Positions 28,387 through 37,700 of a DNA stretch of 64,000 nucleotides are shown here, piece by piece (the first letter of the stretch is position 1; the number at the start of each line of letters is the position of its first letter). This DNA is from Corynebacterium frankenforstense DSM 45800. GTDB taxonomy: Bacteria > Actinomycetota > Actinomycetes > Mycobacteriales > Mycobacteriaceae. The notes beneath the pieces were generated by a model. It saw only the letters and a program-made list of their open reading frames with translations, was not told where the DNA came from and did no database searches. The translations under genes were made by a program, and so were the position numbers. Where the stretch lies: the NCBI RefSeq assembly GCF_001941485.1, contig NZ_CP009247.1, positions 310,001-374,000 on the forward strand, written 5' to 3'.

Positions 28387-28488
28387 TGTGGAAGTAGGGA
28401 GGAACCGGGCGTGGCGGACGAAGCGGGCGGGCCGCGCACGGTGCCGGTAGCGTGGGGGCGACGTGGACCAGCAGTGAGGAGGACCGGG

Positions 28489-28578
28489 ATGCTCCGCAAG
28501 ATCGGGATCATCTGCGCCGCGCTGATCACGGCGATCGTCGCCGTGCAGCTGATCGTCGCCGGCGTCGACATGCTCTGA
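28489..28578 (+). CDS. 29-residue single-helix membrane peptide
   Basis: A 29-codon frame with a good ribosome-binding site, GAGGAGG (28476-28482), 6 bases before the ATG. The product starts MLRKIG and is otherwise a single hydrophobic helix (about residues 5-26) ending in DML, with the positive residues at the N-terminus. It lies between the sdh terminator and the DUF445 gene. The strong signal for translation and the clean one-helix composition support a real gene; it could not be matched to a known family. Confidence 0.55.
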   Translation: MLRKIGIICAALITAIVAVQLIVAGVDML

Positions 28579-28609
28579 GGCCGCCCGCGGTGCACGCGCC
28601 GTGGCGGGG

Positions 28610-28615
28610 GATAAT
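28610..28615 (+). promoter_or_regulatory. -10 box of the DUF445 gene, leaderless type
   Basis: GATAAT, 5 of 6 matches to TATAAT, 6 bases before the ATG. Confidence 0.5.
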
Positions 28616-28621
28616 GGCGGC

Positions 28622-30028
28622 ATGGGACGACATGAACTCCTGCCCGCCGACACCGCCGGCACCGAAGGCACCGCCGGGGCCGAGGGCGCAGCCGCGTCCG
28701 GCTCCGGGGTCGTGGCGGCCGCCGGCACCGGTTCGGCCGGCACCGGCCGCGCGATGCCCGGGCCCAGCCCCGAGGTCGAGGCCGAGCGGCGTGCCGCGCT
28801 GCGCCGGCACAAGGCCTTCGTCACCGGGCTGCTCGTGGTCGCCGCCGCGATCTTCATCGGCTGCGCCTGGTGGCAGGCGCAGCCGGACGGGGCCCCGGCG
28901 TGGGTCGGCTACGTCCGCGCGGCCGCCGAGGCCGGCATGGTCGGCGGGCTGGCCGACTGGTTCGCCGTCACCGCGCTCTTCCGCCACCCGATGGGCCTGC
29001 CCATCCCGCACACGGCGCTGATCCCGCGCAAGAAGGACCAGCTCGGCGACGCGCTCTCCGGCTTCGTCGGCGAGAACTTCCTCAACGCCGAGCTGATCAC
29101 CGAGAAGATCGCCGCCGCGGACATCGCCCGGCGCCTCGGTGAGTGGCTGGCCCGCCCGGAGAGCGCCGAGCGGGTCTCCGCCGAGGCCGGCCGCCTGCTG
29201 GGCAACGCCGTGGCGGCCGTCGACCCGGAGGAGGCACGCGAGGTCATCGACCGCAGCGTCATCCAGCGCATCGCCGAGCCCGAGTGGGGCCCGCCGATCG
29301 GCCGCATGCTCGCCGAGCTGATCGAGGAGGGCAAGCTCGACCCGCTCATCGATGAGGCCGTCGGCTGGGCCGACCGCGCCGTCCAGGGCTCCGAGGAGCT
29401 CATCGTAGACCTCGTCGACCAGCGCAAGCCGGTCTGGGCGCCGCGCTTCGTCAACAACCTCGTCGGCGAGAAGATCTACCGCGAGCTGGCCAAGTTCACC
29501 GCCGACGTCGCCGCCGACCCCGCCCACCCCGCCCGGCAGGCGCTGCGCCGCCGCCTGGTGGAGTTCACCCGGGACCTGCAGCACGACCCCGCCATGATCG
29601 CGAGGGTCGAGCGCTGGAAGACCGGCGTGATGACCTCGCGTCCCGTGCGCGAGGCCGCCGCGGCCATCTGGGACCGCGGCTCCGAGCTGCTCTCCGAGGC
29701 TGCCGCCGACCCCGACTCCGCGCTGCGCCGCCGCATCGCCGGCCTCGCCCGCGAGTGGGGCGGTCGCCTGGAGACCGACCCGGCCCTGCGCGACTCGGTC
29801 AACCGGCGCGTGGTCGGCGCCGCCGCGTTCCTGGCGGAGAACTACTCCGACCAGATCACCGGCATCATTGCCGAGACCGTCCACGGCTGGGACGCGAAGG
29901 AGGCCAGCGACAAGATCGAGCTGATGGTGGGCAAGGACCTGCAGTTCATCCGGCTGAACGGAACCGTCGTCGGGGCGTTGGCCGGGCTTGTTATTTACAC
30001 TGGGTCGCAGCTGCTCTTCGGCGTGTGA
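28622..30028 (+). CDS. DUF445 family membrane protein
   Basis: A 468-residue protein with a disordered N-terminus, membrane helices at about 65-84 and near the C-terminus (about 447-465), and the DUF445 core between them, including the conserved GGLADWFAVTALFRHPMGLP. The core is predicted to be helical with repeated amphipathic segments. The family is widespread in bacteria, but its role is not established. The ATG was chosen for the -10 box 6 bases upstream. Confidence 0.85.
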   Translation: MGRHELLPADTAGTEGTAGAEGAAASGSGVVAAAGTGSAGTGRAMPGPSPEVEAERRAALRRHKAFVTGLLVVAAAIFIGCAWWQAQPDGAPAWVGYVRAAAEAGMVGGLADWFAVTALFRHPMGLPIPHTALIPRKKDQLGDALSGFVGENFLNAELITEKIAAADIARRLGEWLARPESAERVSAEAGRLLGNAVAAVDPEEAREVIDRSVIQRIAEPEWGPPIGRMLAELIEEGKLDPLIDEAVGWADRAVQGSEELIVDLVDQRKPVWAPRFVNNLVGEKIYRELAKFTADVAADPAHPARQALRRRLVEFTRDLQHDPAMIARVERWKTGVMTSRPVREAAAAIWDRGSELLSEAAADPDSALRRRIAGLAREWGGRLETDPALRDSVNRRVVGAAAFLAENYSDQITGIIAETVHGWDAKEASDKIELMVGKDLQFIRLNGTVVGALAGLVIYTGSQLLFGV

Positions 30029-30129
30029 CCCGCGCCGGGGGCGCCTCCCGTCCGCACCACCACCGCAACGACACGCAGCCGGGGCGCCGGTGAACCCGAC
30101 GCCGCCGGAGGCCGAGGAAGGACTCCGCC

Positions 30130-30768
30130 ATGACCAACCCCACCGACGGCCCGGGCCGCGGCAACGACGCCCGCGAACGGATCGGGGAGGCGGCGCGCAG
30201 CCTGCGCGACGTCGTCAGTGAATTCGCGGGCAACCTGCGCGGTGACGATGCGGGCCCGCCCGGCCGGCACGCCGCGGAGGAACCCGAGGGGACCGGGCTG
30301 ATCGACCGCCTGAAGGACGTCTCGCGCCAGGTCAGCGACGCCCTCGGTGAGATCCACGGCATCGACGACGCCAAGGCCGCCGGCTCGCGCCTGGCCGACG
30401 AGGCGGAGAGCTACGTCTCCGAGCTGAGCGCGCGCCTGCGCGAGGCCGGGGACCGCACCACCGAGTCCGGCCGCCCGGCCGAGGCCCGCGCGGCGGTCGC
30501 GGACGCCGCCTCCGCGCTGCGGGATGCCGTCGACGGTGCGCTCGAGCGCCTGCGCGCCGGCCTCGACGACGCCTCCGACGGCGGGGTGAGCGAGCGCCTG
30601 ACCGAGCTGCGCCGCCGCCTCGACGAGATCCTCGGCCGCGGCACGGAGGGCACGGAGGGCACGGACGGCGCGGGCGCGGGTGCGTCCGGCGACGCGGCCG
30701 CCGGCGGCACCGGGACTCCCGATATCATCGACGGCGAGGTCGTGGACGACGACCGTCCCGCTAACTAG
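30130..30768 (+). CDS. Coiled-coil protein of unknown function (corynebacterial)
   Basis: A 212-residue, highly charged and alanine-rich protein with predicted long helices (about 10-35, 55-150) and a low-complexity Gly/Thr tail. It contains no membrane segment and no catalytic motif. GGAAGGA lies just before the ATG. It sits at the head of a tight group with the DUF2516 and DeoC-like genes (13-bp gap, then overlap). The family seems confined to corynebacteria. Confidence 0.7.
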   Translation: MTNPTDGPGRGNDARERIGEAARSLRDVVSEFAGNLRGDDAGPPGRHAAEEPEGTGLIDRLKDVSRQVSDALGEIHGIDDAKAAGSRLADEAESYVSELSARLREAGDRTTESGRPAEARAAVADAASALRDAVDGALERLRAGLDDASDGGVSERLTELRRRLDEILGRGTEGTEGTDGAGAGASGDAAAGGTGTPDIIDGEVVDDDRPAN

Positions 30769-30781
30769 GAGAGGTTGACAG

Positions 30782-31093
30782 TTGACGGTAGGTGGAGTGG
30801 GGATCCTGCTGACGGGCCTGAGCTGGGTCAAGTTCGGCCTGTACGCGCTCGCGGGCGTCTTCGGCCTGATCGGCGCCGCGCAGGCGGCGATGACGCGTGA
30901 GGACGCGTTCACGGCGGCCGACCGCCAGCAGAAGTGGGTCTGGGTCGGGCTGCTCGTGCTCTCCGCGTTCTTCGTGGTCATCGGCCAGCCGCTGATCTTC
31001 CTGTCCTGGATCGGGCTGGTGATCATCGGCCTGTACTGGTGGGACGTCCGCCCGCAGTTGCGCTCCCTGATCAACGGGTCCGGCGGCTGGTGA
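30782..31093 (+). CDS. DUF2516 family membrane protein
   Basis: A 103-residue protein with three hydrophobic segments (about 5-32, 52-68, 71-88). It begins with TTG, decided by AGGAGAGG at 30767-30774 with 7-base spacing; no ATG or GTG fits as well. Its TGA overlaps the GTG of the next gene. DUF2516 proteins are conserved in actinobacteria and have no known function. Confidence 0.8.
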   Translation: MTVGGVGILLTGLSWVKFGLYALAGVFGLIGAAQAAMTREDAFTAADRQQKWVWVGLLVLSAFFVVIGQPLIFLSWIGLVIIGLYWWDVRPQLRSLINGSGGW

Positions 31094-31773
31094 GCCCCGA
31101 AACGAACGCCGACGGCTCCGACCCGGCACGGCTGGGCGTCGATCTCACGGCGCCCGGCGCCGTCCCGGAGGAGACGCCCGTCCAGACCGTGCGGCAGGCC
31201 GCCGCGCGTGCGGGCCAGGAGGGCCTGGGCGCGGTGCTCGCGCCGTCGGGCTGGCTGCCCCCGGACACCGGCGAGGACGACGCGGGCGCCCCCGTCATCG
31301 CGGCCTGCGGCTTCCCCGACGGCCGCCAGCACGACCTCGTCGCCGCCTCCGAGGCGCGCCTGGCCGTGCAGTTCGGCGCCGTCGGCGTGCTCCTGGGGCT
31401 CGACCCCGCGACGGTCGCCCACGGCGGCGAGAACGCCGTGATCACGCGCCTGGTCACCGCCCGCGAGGCCGTCTCCGAGCAGGTCTGGCTCGGCGTGCTC
31501 CTGCCCGCGCGCGGCACCGGCGCCGGTCTCGAGGCCCTCGTGCGCACCGCCGCACGCGCCGGCGTCGACGCCGTGGTGCTCGACGCCCGCGGGGACGCCG
31601 CCGAGGGCCTGGATCGCCGCGTGCTCGAGTGCCGCGCCGGCCTGGGCGGGACCGCGACCCGCGTCGACGCCCTGCTCGGCGACGCCACGGCCGTGCCGGG
31701 CGCACTCGACGCGGGCGCCGGCCGCGTCTTCCTCACCGACCCGTATCCGTTGCTTTCCGACGCCGCGCGCTGA
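31090..31773 (+). CDS. DeoC-like protein without lysine
   Basis: The central region (about 71-110, ACGFPDG followed by EARLAVQFGAVGVLLGLD) resembles the TIM barrel of deoxyribose-phosphate aldolase. However, the 227-residue sequence contains no lysine at all, so it lacks the Schiff-base lysine and the KTSTG motif and cannot work as a class I aldolase. The GTG start overlaps the DUF2516 stop (GTGA). Its last codons (LLSDAAR) are made by a copy of the dispersed 16-bp motif, suggesting the C-terminus was altered by insertion. It may be a pseudoenzyme or a decayed gene still translated. Confidence 0.65.
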   Translation: MSPETNADGSDPARLGVDLTAPGAVPEETPVQTVRQAAARAGQEGLGAVLAPSGWLPPDTGEDDAGAPVIAACGFPDGRQHDLVAASEARLAVQFGAVGVLLGLDPATVAHGGENAVITRLVTAREAVSEQVWLGVLLPARGTGAGLEALVRTAARAGVDAVVLDARGDAAEGLDRRVLECRAGLGGTATRVDALLGDATAVPGALDAGAGRVFLTDPYPLLSDAAR

Positions 31774-31985
31774 GCGCCGTCCGCGTACGGCCCCCGCGTG
31801 CGCGCTGAGCCCCGCCGCGCGCTGACCCCGTCATGCGCGACCCCCGCGTCGCGCGCAGGCCGCGTTCTCGCCCGGGTGCACCGGGCCGAAGTTCCGCACG
31901 ACCCCCGCGTGCGCGTGACCCCGGCTGCGCGCCGCCGACGCCGCGCACGCGCGCCCACCGGGGCGCGGCGGGGGCGTCGGCAATT
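31752..31985. repeat. Element bounded by inverted dispersed motifs (234 bp)
   Basis: GCTTTCCGACGCCGCG (31752-31767) and GGGGGCGTCGGCAATT (31970-31985) are inverted copies. The first forms the 3' end of the DeoC-like gene; the rest is intergenic before the convergent DUF2993 gene. The interior has repeated GACCCCCGCGTGCGCG-like segments and no convincing gene. Confidence 0.55.
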
Positions 31986-32009
31986 CAGGCGCGCAGCGCC
32001 GCAACCGAC

Positions 32010-32936
32010 CTAGGCGGCCGCCGGCACGCGCACAGCGGGTCGCAGGGACTGCACGGCCGCCGCGTGCGCGTGCGCGGCCTCCCGCCGGGAGCTCTGGCCG
32101 GAGCCCAGCTCGGCGGCCGAGCCGGCCTCGGAGAGCGGGACGTCGTCGCCGCTGACGGTGACCACCGCGCCGCCGTCGACGACGCGGAACTCCTCGACGC
32201 GCATCCCGCCGGTGGCGGCGGGGTCGACGGCGTCGTCGACGGAGCCCTTGAGGGCCTGCTCGATCATCTCGGTGACCTCGTCGGGCAGGTCGAAGCCGAA
32301 GAACGTGGTGCCCAGCACGTCGAAGGTGACCCCGCCGTCCTCGACCTTCGGCTGCATCTTCAGCGTGGCCGCGCCGTCGGTGAACTCGAGCTCGAGCGCC
32401 TGCGTGTCCGGGTCCGAGGTGACGTCGGTGACCTTGATCAGCTGGCGCATGATCCCCTCGGCCAGGTTCTGCCCGTCCGAGGCCTGGGAGCCGGAGGTCG
32501 AGCCCGAGCCGGCCTGCTCGAAGGCCTGCTGGATGGTGGCGAGCATGAACTCGTCGGGCACGTCCGTCGAGGCGGTCAGGTGACCGGCCACGGGGTTGTC
32601 CTGGTCGGTCAGGTCCAGGTCGGTCACGTGCACCTTGGCCGCCGGGGTGCCGCTGACCTCGGGGGCGCCCTGGTCGGTGCCGGTGATCTTGAGCGACTCC
32701 GGGGTGTCGATGTCCATCTGCGGGATCACCCCGCGCAGCACGCCGAGGACCAGCGGGCTGACGCCGAAGGAGACCTCCGGGTTCGCCTCGGCGGTCACGC
32801 CCTGGGCCTCGGTGGCCTCGCGGAACTGGGTCTTCATCTGCGAGCCCAGGTACCAGCGCAGGCCGATCTCGGCGACGAGCAGCAGCGCCAGGAGCACCAC
32901 CGCCACAACGAGCAGGGTCTTCCACAGGGTCTTCAT
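32010..32936 (-). CDS. DUF2993 (LmeA-like) lipoprotein-like envelope protein
   Basis: A 308-residue protein with one N-terminal membrane helix (about 5-27) and an extracytoplasmic DUF2993 domain. The actinobacterial member LmeA in mycobacteria is needed for lipomannan elongation. There is no lipobox, so the helix probably remains as an anchor. The ATG at 32936 opens directly on the helix. A Ser/Gly-rich insertion lies at about 142-160. The Ala/His-rich tail ends beside an element of the dispersed-motif family. Confidence 0.75.
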   Translation of the reverse strand: MKTLWKTLLVVAVVLLALLLVAEIGLRWYLGSQMKTQFREATEAQGVTAEANPEVSFGVSPLVLGVLRGVIPQMDIDTPESLKITGTDQGAPEVSGTPAAKVHVTDLDLTDQDNPVAGHLTASTDVPDEFMLATIQQAFEQAGSGSTSGSQASDGQNLAEGIMRQLIKVTDVTSDPDTQALELEFTDGAATLKMQPKVEDGGVTFDVLGTTFFGFDLPDEVTEMIEQALKGSVDDAVDPAATGGMRVEEFRVVDGGAVVTVSGDDVPLSEAGSAAELGSGQSSRREAAHAHAAAVQSLRPAVRVPAAA

Positions 32937-33015
32937 CACCCGACCAGTGTGACCCATCCGACCCGCGCGGGTCCACGTGGTGCCCCTGAAAGTCACATGG
33001 GAACTGCACGCGAAA

Positions 33016-33062
33016 GCCCGGTCACCCACCCCGGGAAATGCCCCCGGCGCAGGCGACCGGGC
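33016..33062 (-). terminator. Terminator of the DUF2505 gene
   Basis: GCCCGGTC / GACCGGGC, 8-bp stem with an inner C/G-rich pairing, followed on the minus strand by TTT. Confidence 0.5.
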
Positions 33063-33088
33063 CTCGGCCTGGTCGGTTCAGGTGCGGA

Positions 33089-33592
33089 TCAGAGGTTGTC
33101 GCCGATCCACTGCTCGATGAGCTTGGCCTCGTTCTCGAGGATCTCGCCGAGGGCCTCGGAGACCTTCGGCTCGATGGCGTCGCCCATGAACGGGATGTTG
33201 ACGCTGACCTCGTTGTCGTAGTCGATGGTGGTGGTCTCGCCGTCGCCGGAGACGGTGCCCTCGCCCTCGTAGCTGACGGGGGTGCCCTTGACGTCGGCGG
33301 TGTAGTCGAGGTTGACGTTGCCGTCCTCGAGCGGGCCGACGGTGACGACGCGCTTGACCTTGAGTGCCTGGGAGATCATCGAGCGCACGGCCTCGGGGAG
33401 GACCTCCAGGGGCAGGACCTCGAAGAGGGTCGCCTCGCCGCCGCCGTCGGTGGCGGCGTACTCGTGGACCTCGCCCGGCTCGGGGGAGAGGTTTGCCACG
33501 TCGAACTTCCAGAACTCCTCGTTGGTGAGGGCGGCGTGGACCTTCTCGACCGGCTGGTTGATGGTGACGGTTGTCTCGCTACGGGTAGCCAT
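33089..33592 (-). CDS. DUF2505 family protein
   Basis: A 167-residue acidic soluble protein with the SRPBCC-like layout of DUF2505: an N-terminal strand MATRSETTVTINQPVEKV, a helix, and a long curved sheet predicted to form a hydrophobic cavity. A ligand is not known. The start is 7 bases after a TAGTCT -10 box. It is divergent from murB, with only 24 bp between the two start codons. Confidence 0.8.
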   Translation of the reverse strand: MATRSETTVTINQPVEKVHAALTNEEFWKFDVANLSPEPGEVHEYAATDGGGEATLFEVLPLEVLPEAVRSMISQALKVKRVVTVGPLEDGNVNLDYTADVKGTPVSYEGEGTVSGDGETTTIDYDNEVSVNIPFMGDAIEPKVSEALGEILENEAKLIEQWIGDNL

Positions 33593-33599
33593 GGCCTTC

Positions 33600-33609
33600 A
33601 GACTACCGT
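33600..33609. promoter_or_regulatory. Overlapping divergent leaderless promoters of the DUF2505 gene and murB
   Basis: TAGTCT on the minus strand (33600-33605) and TACCGT on the plus strand (33604-33609) share two bases; each is 7 bases before its start codon. Both genes fit leaderless transcription from one 24-bp gap. Confidence 0.5.
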
Positions 33610-33616
33610 TAAAGGC

Positions 33617-34753
33617 GTGTGTGCTGAACCCGTGACACCAGACAACGAGCTCATCCGCCGGCTCGGGGAGATCGACGCGGTGCGCGTCGACACCGAGACG
33701 CGCCTGGCCGACCTGACCACCCTGCGCCTCGGCGGGCGCCCGGCCGCCACCGTGCGGTGCGCGAGCCCGGAGGCCGTCTGCGCCGCCGTGGGGCTTCTCG
33801 ACGCCGCCGGCGTGGGCGTGCTCGTCGTGGGCGGCGGCTCCAACCTCGTCGTCGCCGACGGCGGGCTCGACCTCTACGTCGTCGTCCTCGAGTGCGACGA
33901 GGTCTCCGTGGACGCCGCGAGCGGCCTGGTGCGCGCGCAGGCCGGCGCCGTGTGGGACGAGGTCGTCGCGACCTCGGTGGCCGCGGGGCTGGGCGGTATC
34001 GAGTGCCTCTCCGGCATCCCCGGCTCGGCCGGGGCGACCCCGGTGCAGAACGTGGGCGCCTACGGCGCGGAGGTCGGCGACCGGCTGACCCGGGTGCGCC
34101 TGTGGGACCGCGCCCGCCGCGTCGACGAGTGGGTGCCGGCGGCCTCGCTGGAGCTGGCCTACCGCTGGTCCAACCTGAAGTACTCGGGCCGCGCCGTGGT
34201 GCTCGAGATCGAGCTGCAGCTGGCCTGCGACGGGCTCTCCGCCCCGCTGCGTTTCGGTGCGCTGGCCCGGGCGCTCGGCGCCGAACACGCCGACGAGCGT
34301 TTCCCGGCCGCGCAGGTGCGCGAGGAGGTGCTGAAGCTGCGCCGCGGCAAGGGAATGGTCCTCGACGCCGCCGACCACGACACCTGGTCGGCCGGCTCCT
34401 TCTTCACCAACCCCGTCGTCGACGCGGAGACGGCCGGCGCCGTGTGCGACATCGTGCGCGCCACCTACGGCGACGCGGAGGCCGACGGCATGCCGCGCTA
34501 CGCCGCGCCCGGTGGGGTGAAGCTCTCGGCGGCGTGGCTGATCGAGCGCGCCGGGTTCCCGCGCGGCTACCCGGACGCCGAAGCCCCGGTCCGCGTCTCC
34601 ACCAGGCACACGCTGGCGTTGACGAACCGGGGCGGGGCGCGCACCGCGGATCTGGTGGGCCTGGCCCGCGAGATCCGCGACGGGGTGCGCGACTACTTCG
34701 GGGTCACGCTCGTGCCCGAGCCGGTCTGGGTCGGCGTCGAGCTCGACGGGTAG
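33617..34753 (+). CDS. murB: UDP-N-acetylenolpyruvoylglucosamine reductase
   Basis: Reduces UDP-GlcNAc-enolpyruvate to UDP-MurNAc with NADPH in peptidoglycan synthesis. The 378 residues show the FAD-binding GGGSNLVV, IPGSAGATPVQNVGAYG and the catalytic-site SAGSFFTNPVV and KLSAAWLIERAG. GTG 33617 is favoured over GTG 33632 because it stands 7 bases after a TACCGT box. The last 61 bp overlap the 3' end of fas on the opposite strand. Confidence 0.93.
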   Translation: MCAEPVTPDNELIRRLGEIDAVRVDTETRLADLTTLRLGGRPAATVRCASPEAVCAAVGLLDAAGVGVLVVGGGSNLVVADGGLDLYVVVLECDEVSVDAASGLVRAQAGAVWDEVVATSVAAGLGGIECLSGIPGSAGATPVQNVGAYGAEVGDRLTRVRLWDRARRVDEWVPAASLELAYRWSNLKYSGRAVVLEIELQLACDGLSAPLRFGALARALGAEHADERFPAAQVREEVLKLRRGKGMVLDAADHDTWSAGSFFTNPVVDAETAGAVCDIVRATYGDAEADGMPRYAAPGGVKLSAAWLIERAGFPRGYPDAEAPVRVSTRHTLALTNRGGARTADLVGLAREIRDGVRDYFGVTLVPEPVWVGVELDG

Positions 34754-37700
34754 ATCCCGTCGGCGCCCAGGCGGGTGCCGGCGTCGAGCAGCAGGGCGAT
34801 CTCGGCCTCGTGAGAGCCCTGCTCCGGCAGGCGGCGGGCGTCCGGCGCCTCGTAGAGCGTGGCGCGGCCGATCATGCCGGCCTCCAGGCGGTGCACGCCG
34901 GCGCGCAGGCGCGCGGTGGCGCGCCTGCGCCAGTCGCGCGCGGCCTGCTCGCCGCGGGCGTCGCGCAGGGCCGCCTCGAAGACGGCCGGGTGCGCGAGCA
35001 CCACGATCGCGGCGACGTGGCCGAAGCCCAGCGAGGTCAGCACGCCGGCCTTCACCGCGCCGGCGCCCAGATCGAGCGGGGCGCGCAGCCAGACCAGGGG
35101 GCCGCCCTTGGTGCCGATCTCCGGGTCGACGCAGTCGAGCGAGGCGTTCTGCGGCAGGCGTCCGGAGCGCAGGATCTCGACGAGCCCGCCCATCTGGAAC
35201 AGCGCGGCGCCGCCCTTGGCGTGGCCGGTCAGCGACTTCTGCGAGACCACGAACAGCGGGTTGCCCTCGTCGCGGCCGACGGCGCGCCACATCAGGGCGT
35301 GCAGCTCGGACTCGTTCGGGTCGTTCGCGTTGGTCGAGGTGTCGTGCTTGGAGACCACGCGCACGTCGTCCGGGGTCAGGCCGAGCTCGCGCAGGGAGCG
35401 CGCCAGCGTCGAGTCCGCCCCGCCGCGCGCGGCGCCGAGCGCACCCAGACCGGGCGCGGGGATCGAGGTGTGCGCGCCGTCGGCGTGGCTGGCGGCGTAG
35501 CCGACCACGGCCAGCACCGGCAGGCCCAGCTCGGCGGCCACGGAGCCGCGGGCCAGCAGCACGGTGCCGCCGCCCTCGGCCTCGAGGAAGCCGCCGCGGC
35601 GCCGGTCGTTCGGCCGGGAGATGAAGCGCGGGTCGATGCCCTTGGCCGTCATCTTCGCGGTCTCGGCGGTGGCGTTCATGTCGCCGAAGCCCTGGAGGGA
35701 CTCGACCTGGACGTCGTCGATGCCGCCGGCGACGACCACGTCGGCCTTGTGCAGGCGGATCTTGTCCACGCCCTCCTCGACGGAGACCGCCGCGGTGGCG
35801 CAGGCGGCGACCGGGTGGATCATCGCGCCGTAGCCGCCGACGTAGTCCTGCATGACGTGCGCGGCCACGACGTTGGGCAGCGCCTCCTGGAGGATGTCGC
35901 TGGGCCGGTCCTCGCCGAGGAAGCGGGAGACGAACACCTTGTGCAGGCTCTCCATGCCGCCGATGCCGGTGCCCTGGGTGGACGCGACGTCGGTCGGGTG
36001 CACGGCGCGCAGCAGCTCGGCCGGGGAGAACCCGGAGGAGATGAACGCGTCGACGGCGGTGACCAGGTTCCACACGGTGATGCGGTCCGCGGCGTCGATC
36101 ATGGAGGCGGGCACGCCCCAGCGCGCCGGGTCGAAGTCGTCCGGCATCTGGCCGGCGACGCTGCGCGAGAGGGTGGCGCGGCGCGGCACGCGGGCCGTCG
36201 CGCCCTTGTGGCGGGTGACCTCCCACTCGCCGTCGGCCTCGCGCACGGAGGTCTTGGCGGGGTCGGCCGCGGCGATGTCCTCGGCCTCGGCACGGGTGGG
36301 CACCGTGAAGGTGATGTCGCGGTCGAGGAAGACCTCGGCGACGTCCACGGAGCCGCCGTCCTTGAGGAAGAACTTGTCGCTGAGCGCGCGGATGCCGGAG
36401 CGGGCGACGACCTCGTCGCGGTAGCGCTCGTAGATCTCCTCCTCGGGAACGGCGGTGCCCTCGGCGTCGTACCAGCCCGGGGTCGGGTCCTCGGCCCAGT
36501 GCACCAGGCCGGTCATCCAGGCCAGCTCGAGCACGCCGGCGGCGGTCAGCTCGACGGAGCCGTCGCGGCGGATGCCGTACTCGGCCTCGGTGCGGGTGCG
36601 TCCGGAGCCCCACGAGGAGACCTCGCCGAGGCCGACCATGACGACCATGTCGTCGAGGTCCTGGGTGACCTCGTTCAGCTGCACGCCCTCGCCGTTCGGC
36701 TGGACGGGCCGCGGGGAGTTCGGCAGCGCGGTGATGCTGGGCTCGATTGACGACGTCCCGTCGGCCGTCGCAGTTGCGTCCGTTGCGGTGTCAGCCTGGT
36801 TGGCGGCGTTCGCGTCAGCGGACGCCGCGGCTTCCGCGGCCAGCTCGGTGATGGAGACGGCCGCGGATCCGAGGCCGCCGGTGAGGTCGGCGATGACCGG
36901 GGCGGAGGCCGCCTTCTCGCGGGTCTCGGCGTCGGCCAGTCCGACGAGCTCGGTGGAGATCTCCTCGGGGCTCCAGACGTGGATGCCGTGGGCGCGGGCG
37001 GCGGGCACCAGGACGTCGTTGCCGCCCATGAGGTTGGTGCCGGCGACCCAGCCGATGCGGGCCTGGGCCAGGGTGACCCCCTCGGGCCAGCCGGCCTCGG
37101 CGGACCACTTGGCGCAGATCGCGTCGAGGGCGGCCTTGACCTCGCCGTAGGCGCCGTCGCCGCCGAACATGCCGCGGTTCGGGGAGCCGGGCAGCACGAC
37201 GTGGCAGCGGGTGTCCACGGCGTCCTGGGCCAGGCGGGAGAGCCCGGCGACGGTGCGCTCGACGGACCACAGCAGCAGGCGGGCCTGGTTCTCGGCGGCC
37301 GGGCCGGCCTCGGCCAGGGAGCCGGAGACTGACGGGGCGGCGAAGGGGTAGGCCAGCGTGGGCACCAGCGCGGGCTTGATCACGGTGGTCTGGTTGCCCT
37401 GGGTCTCCACCTGCTCGGTGCCGATCCAGTCGATCAGGGCGTCGACGTCGCGGTAGCTGGAGAGGTTGGCGGGCACCAGCCACAGGGCCGCGCCGTTGAC
37501 GGCGTGGCGGGCGTAGAGGGTGCGGGCGAACTCCTTGCGGGCCTGGGTGACGCGCGAGGAGGTCATGATCACCGTGGCGCCCTCGCCCAGCAGGCGGGCG
37601 ACGACGTCGGCGGCGATGGAGCCGGGGGCCCCGCCGGTGACCAGGGCGATCTGGTCGGCGAAGCGCTGTTCGGCGGCCGGCTCGGCCGCGGCCTCGGCGA

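Noticed and set aside
33632..33634. Alternative GTG start of murB
   Set aside because: It lies 22 bases after the -10 box with no ribosome-binding site, while GTG 33617 has the 7-base spacing seen in the other leaderless genes.
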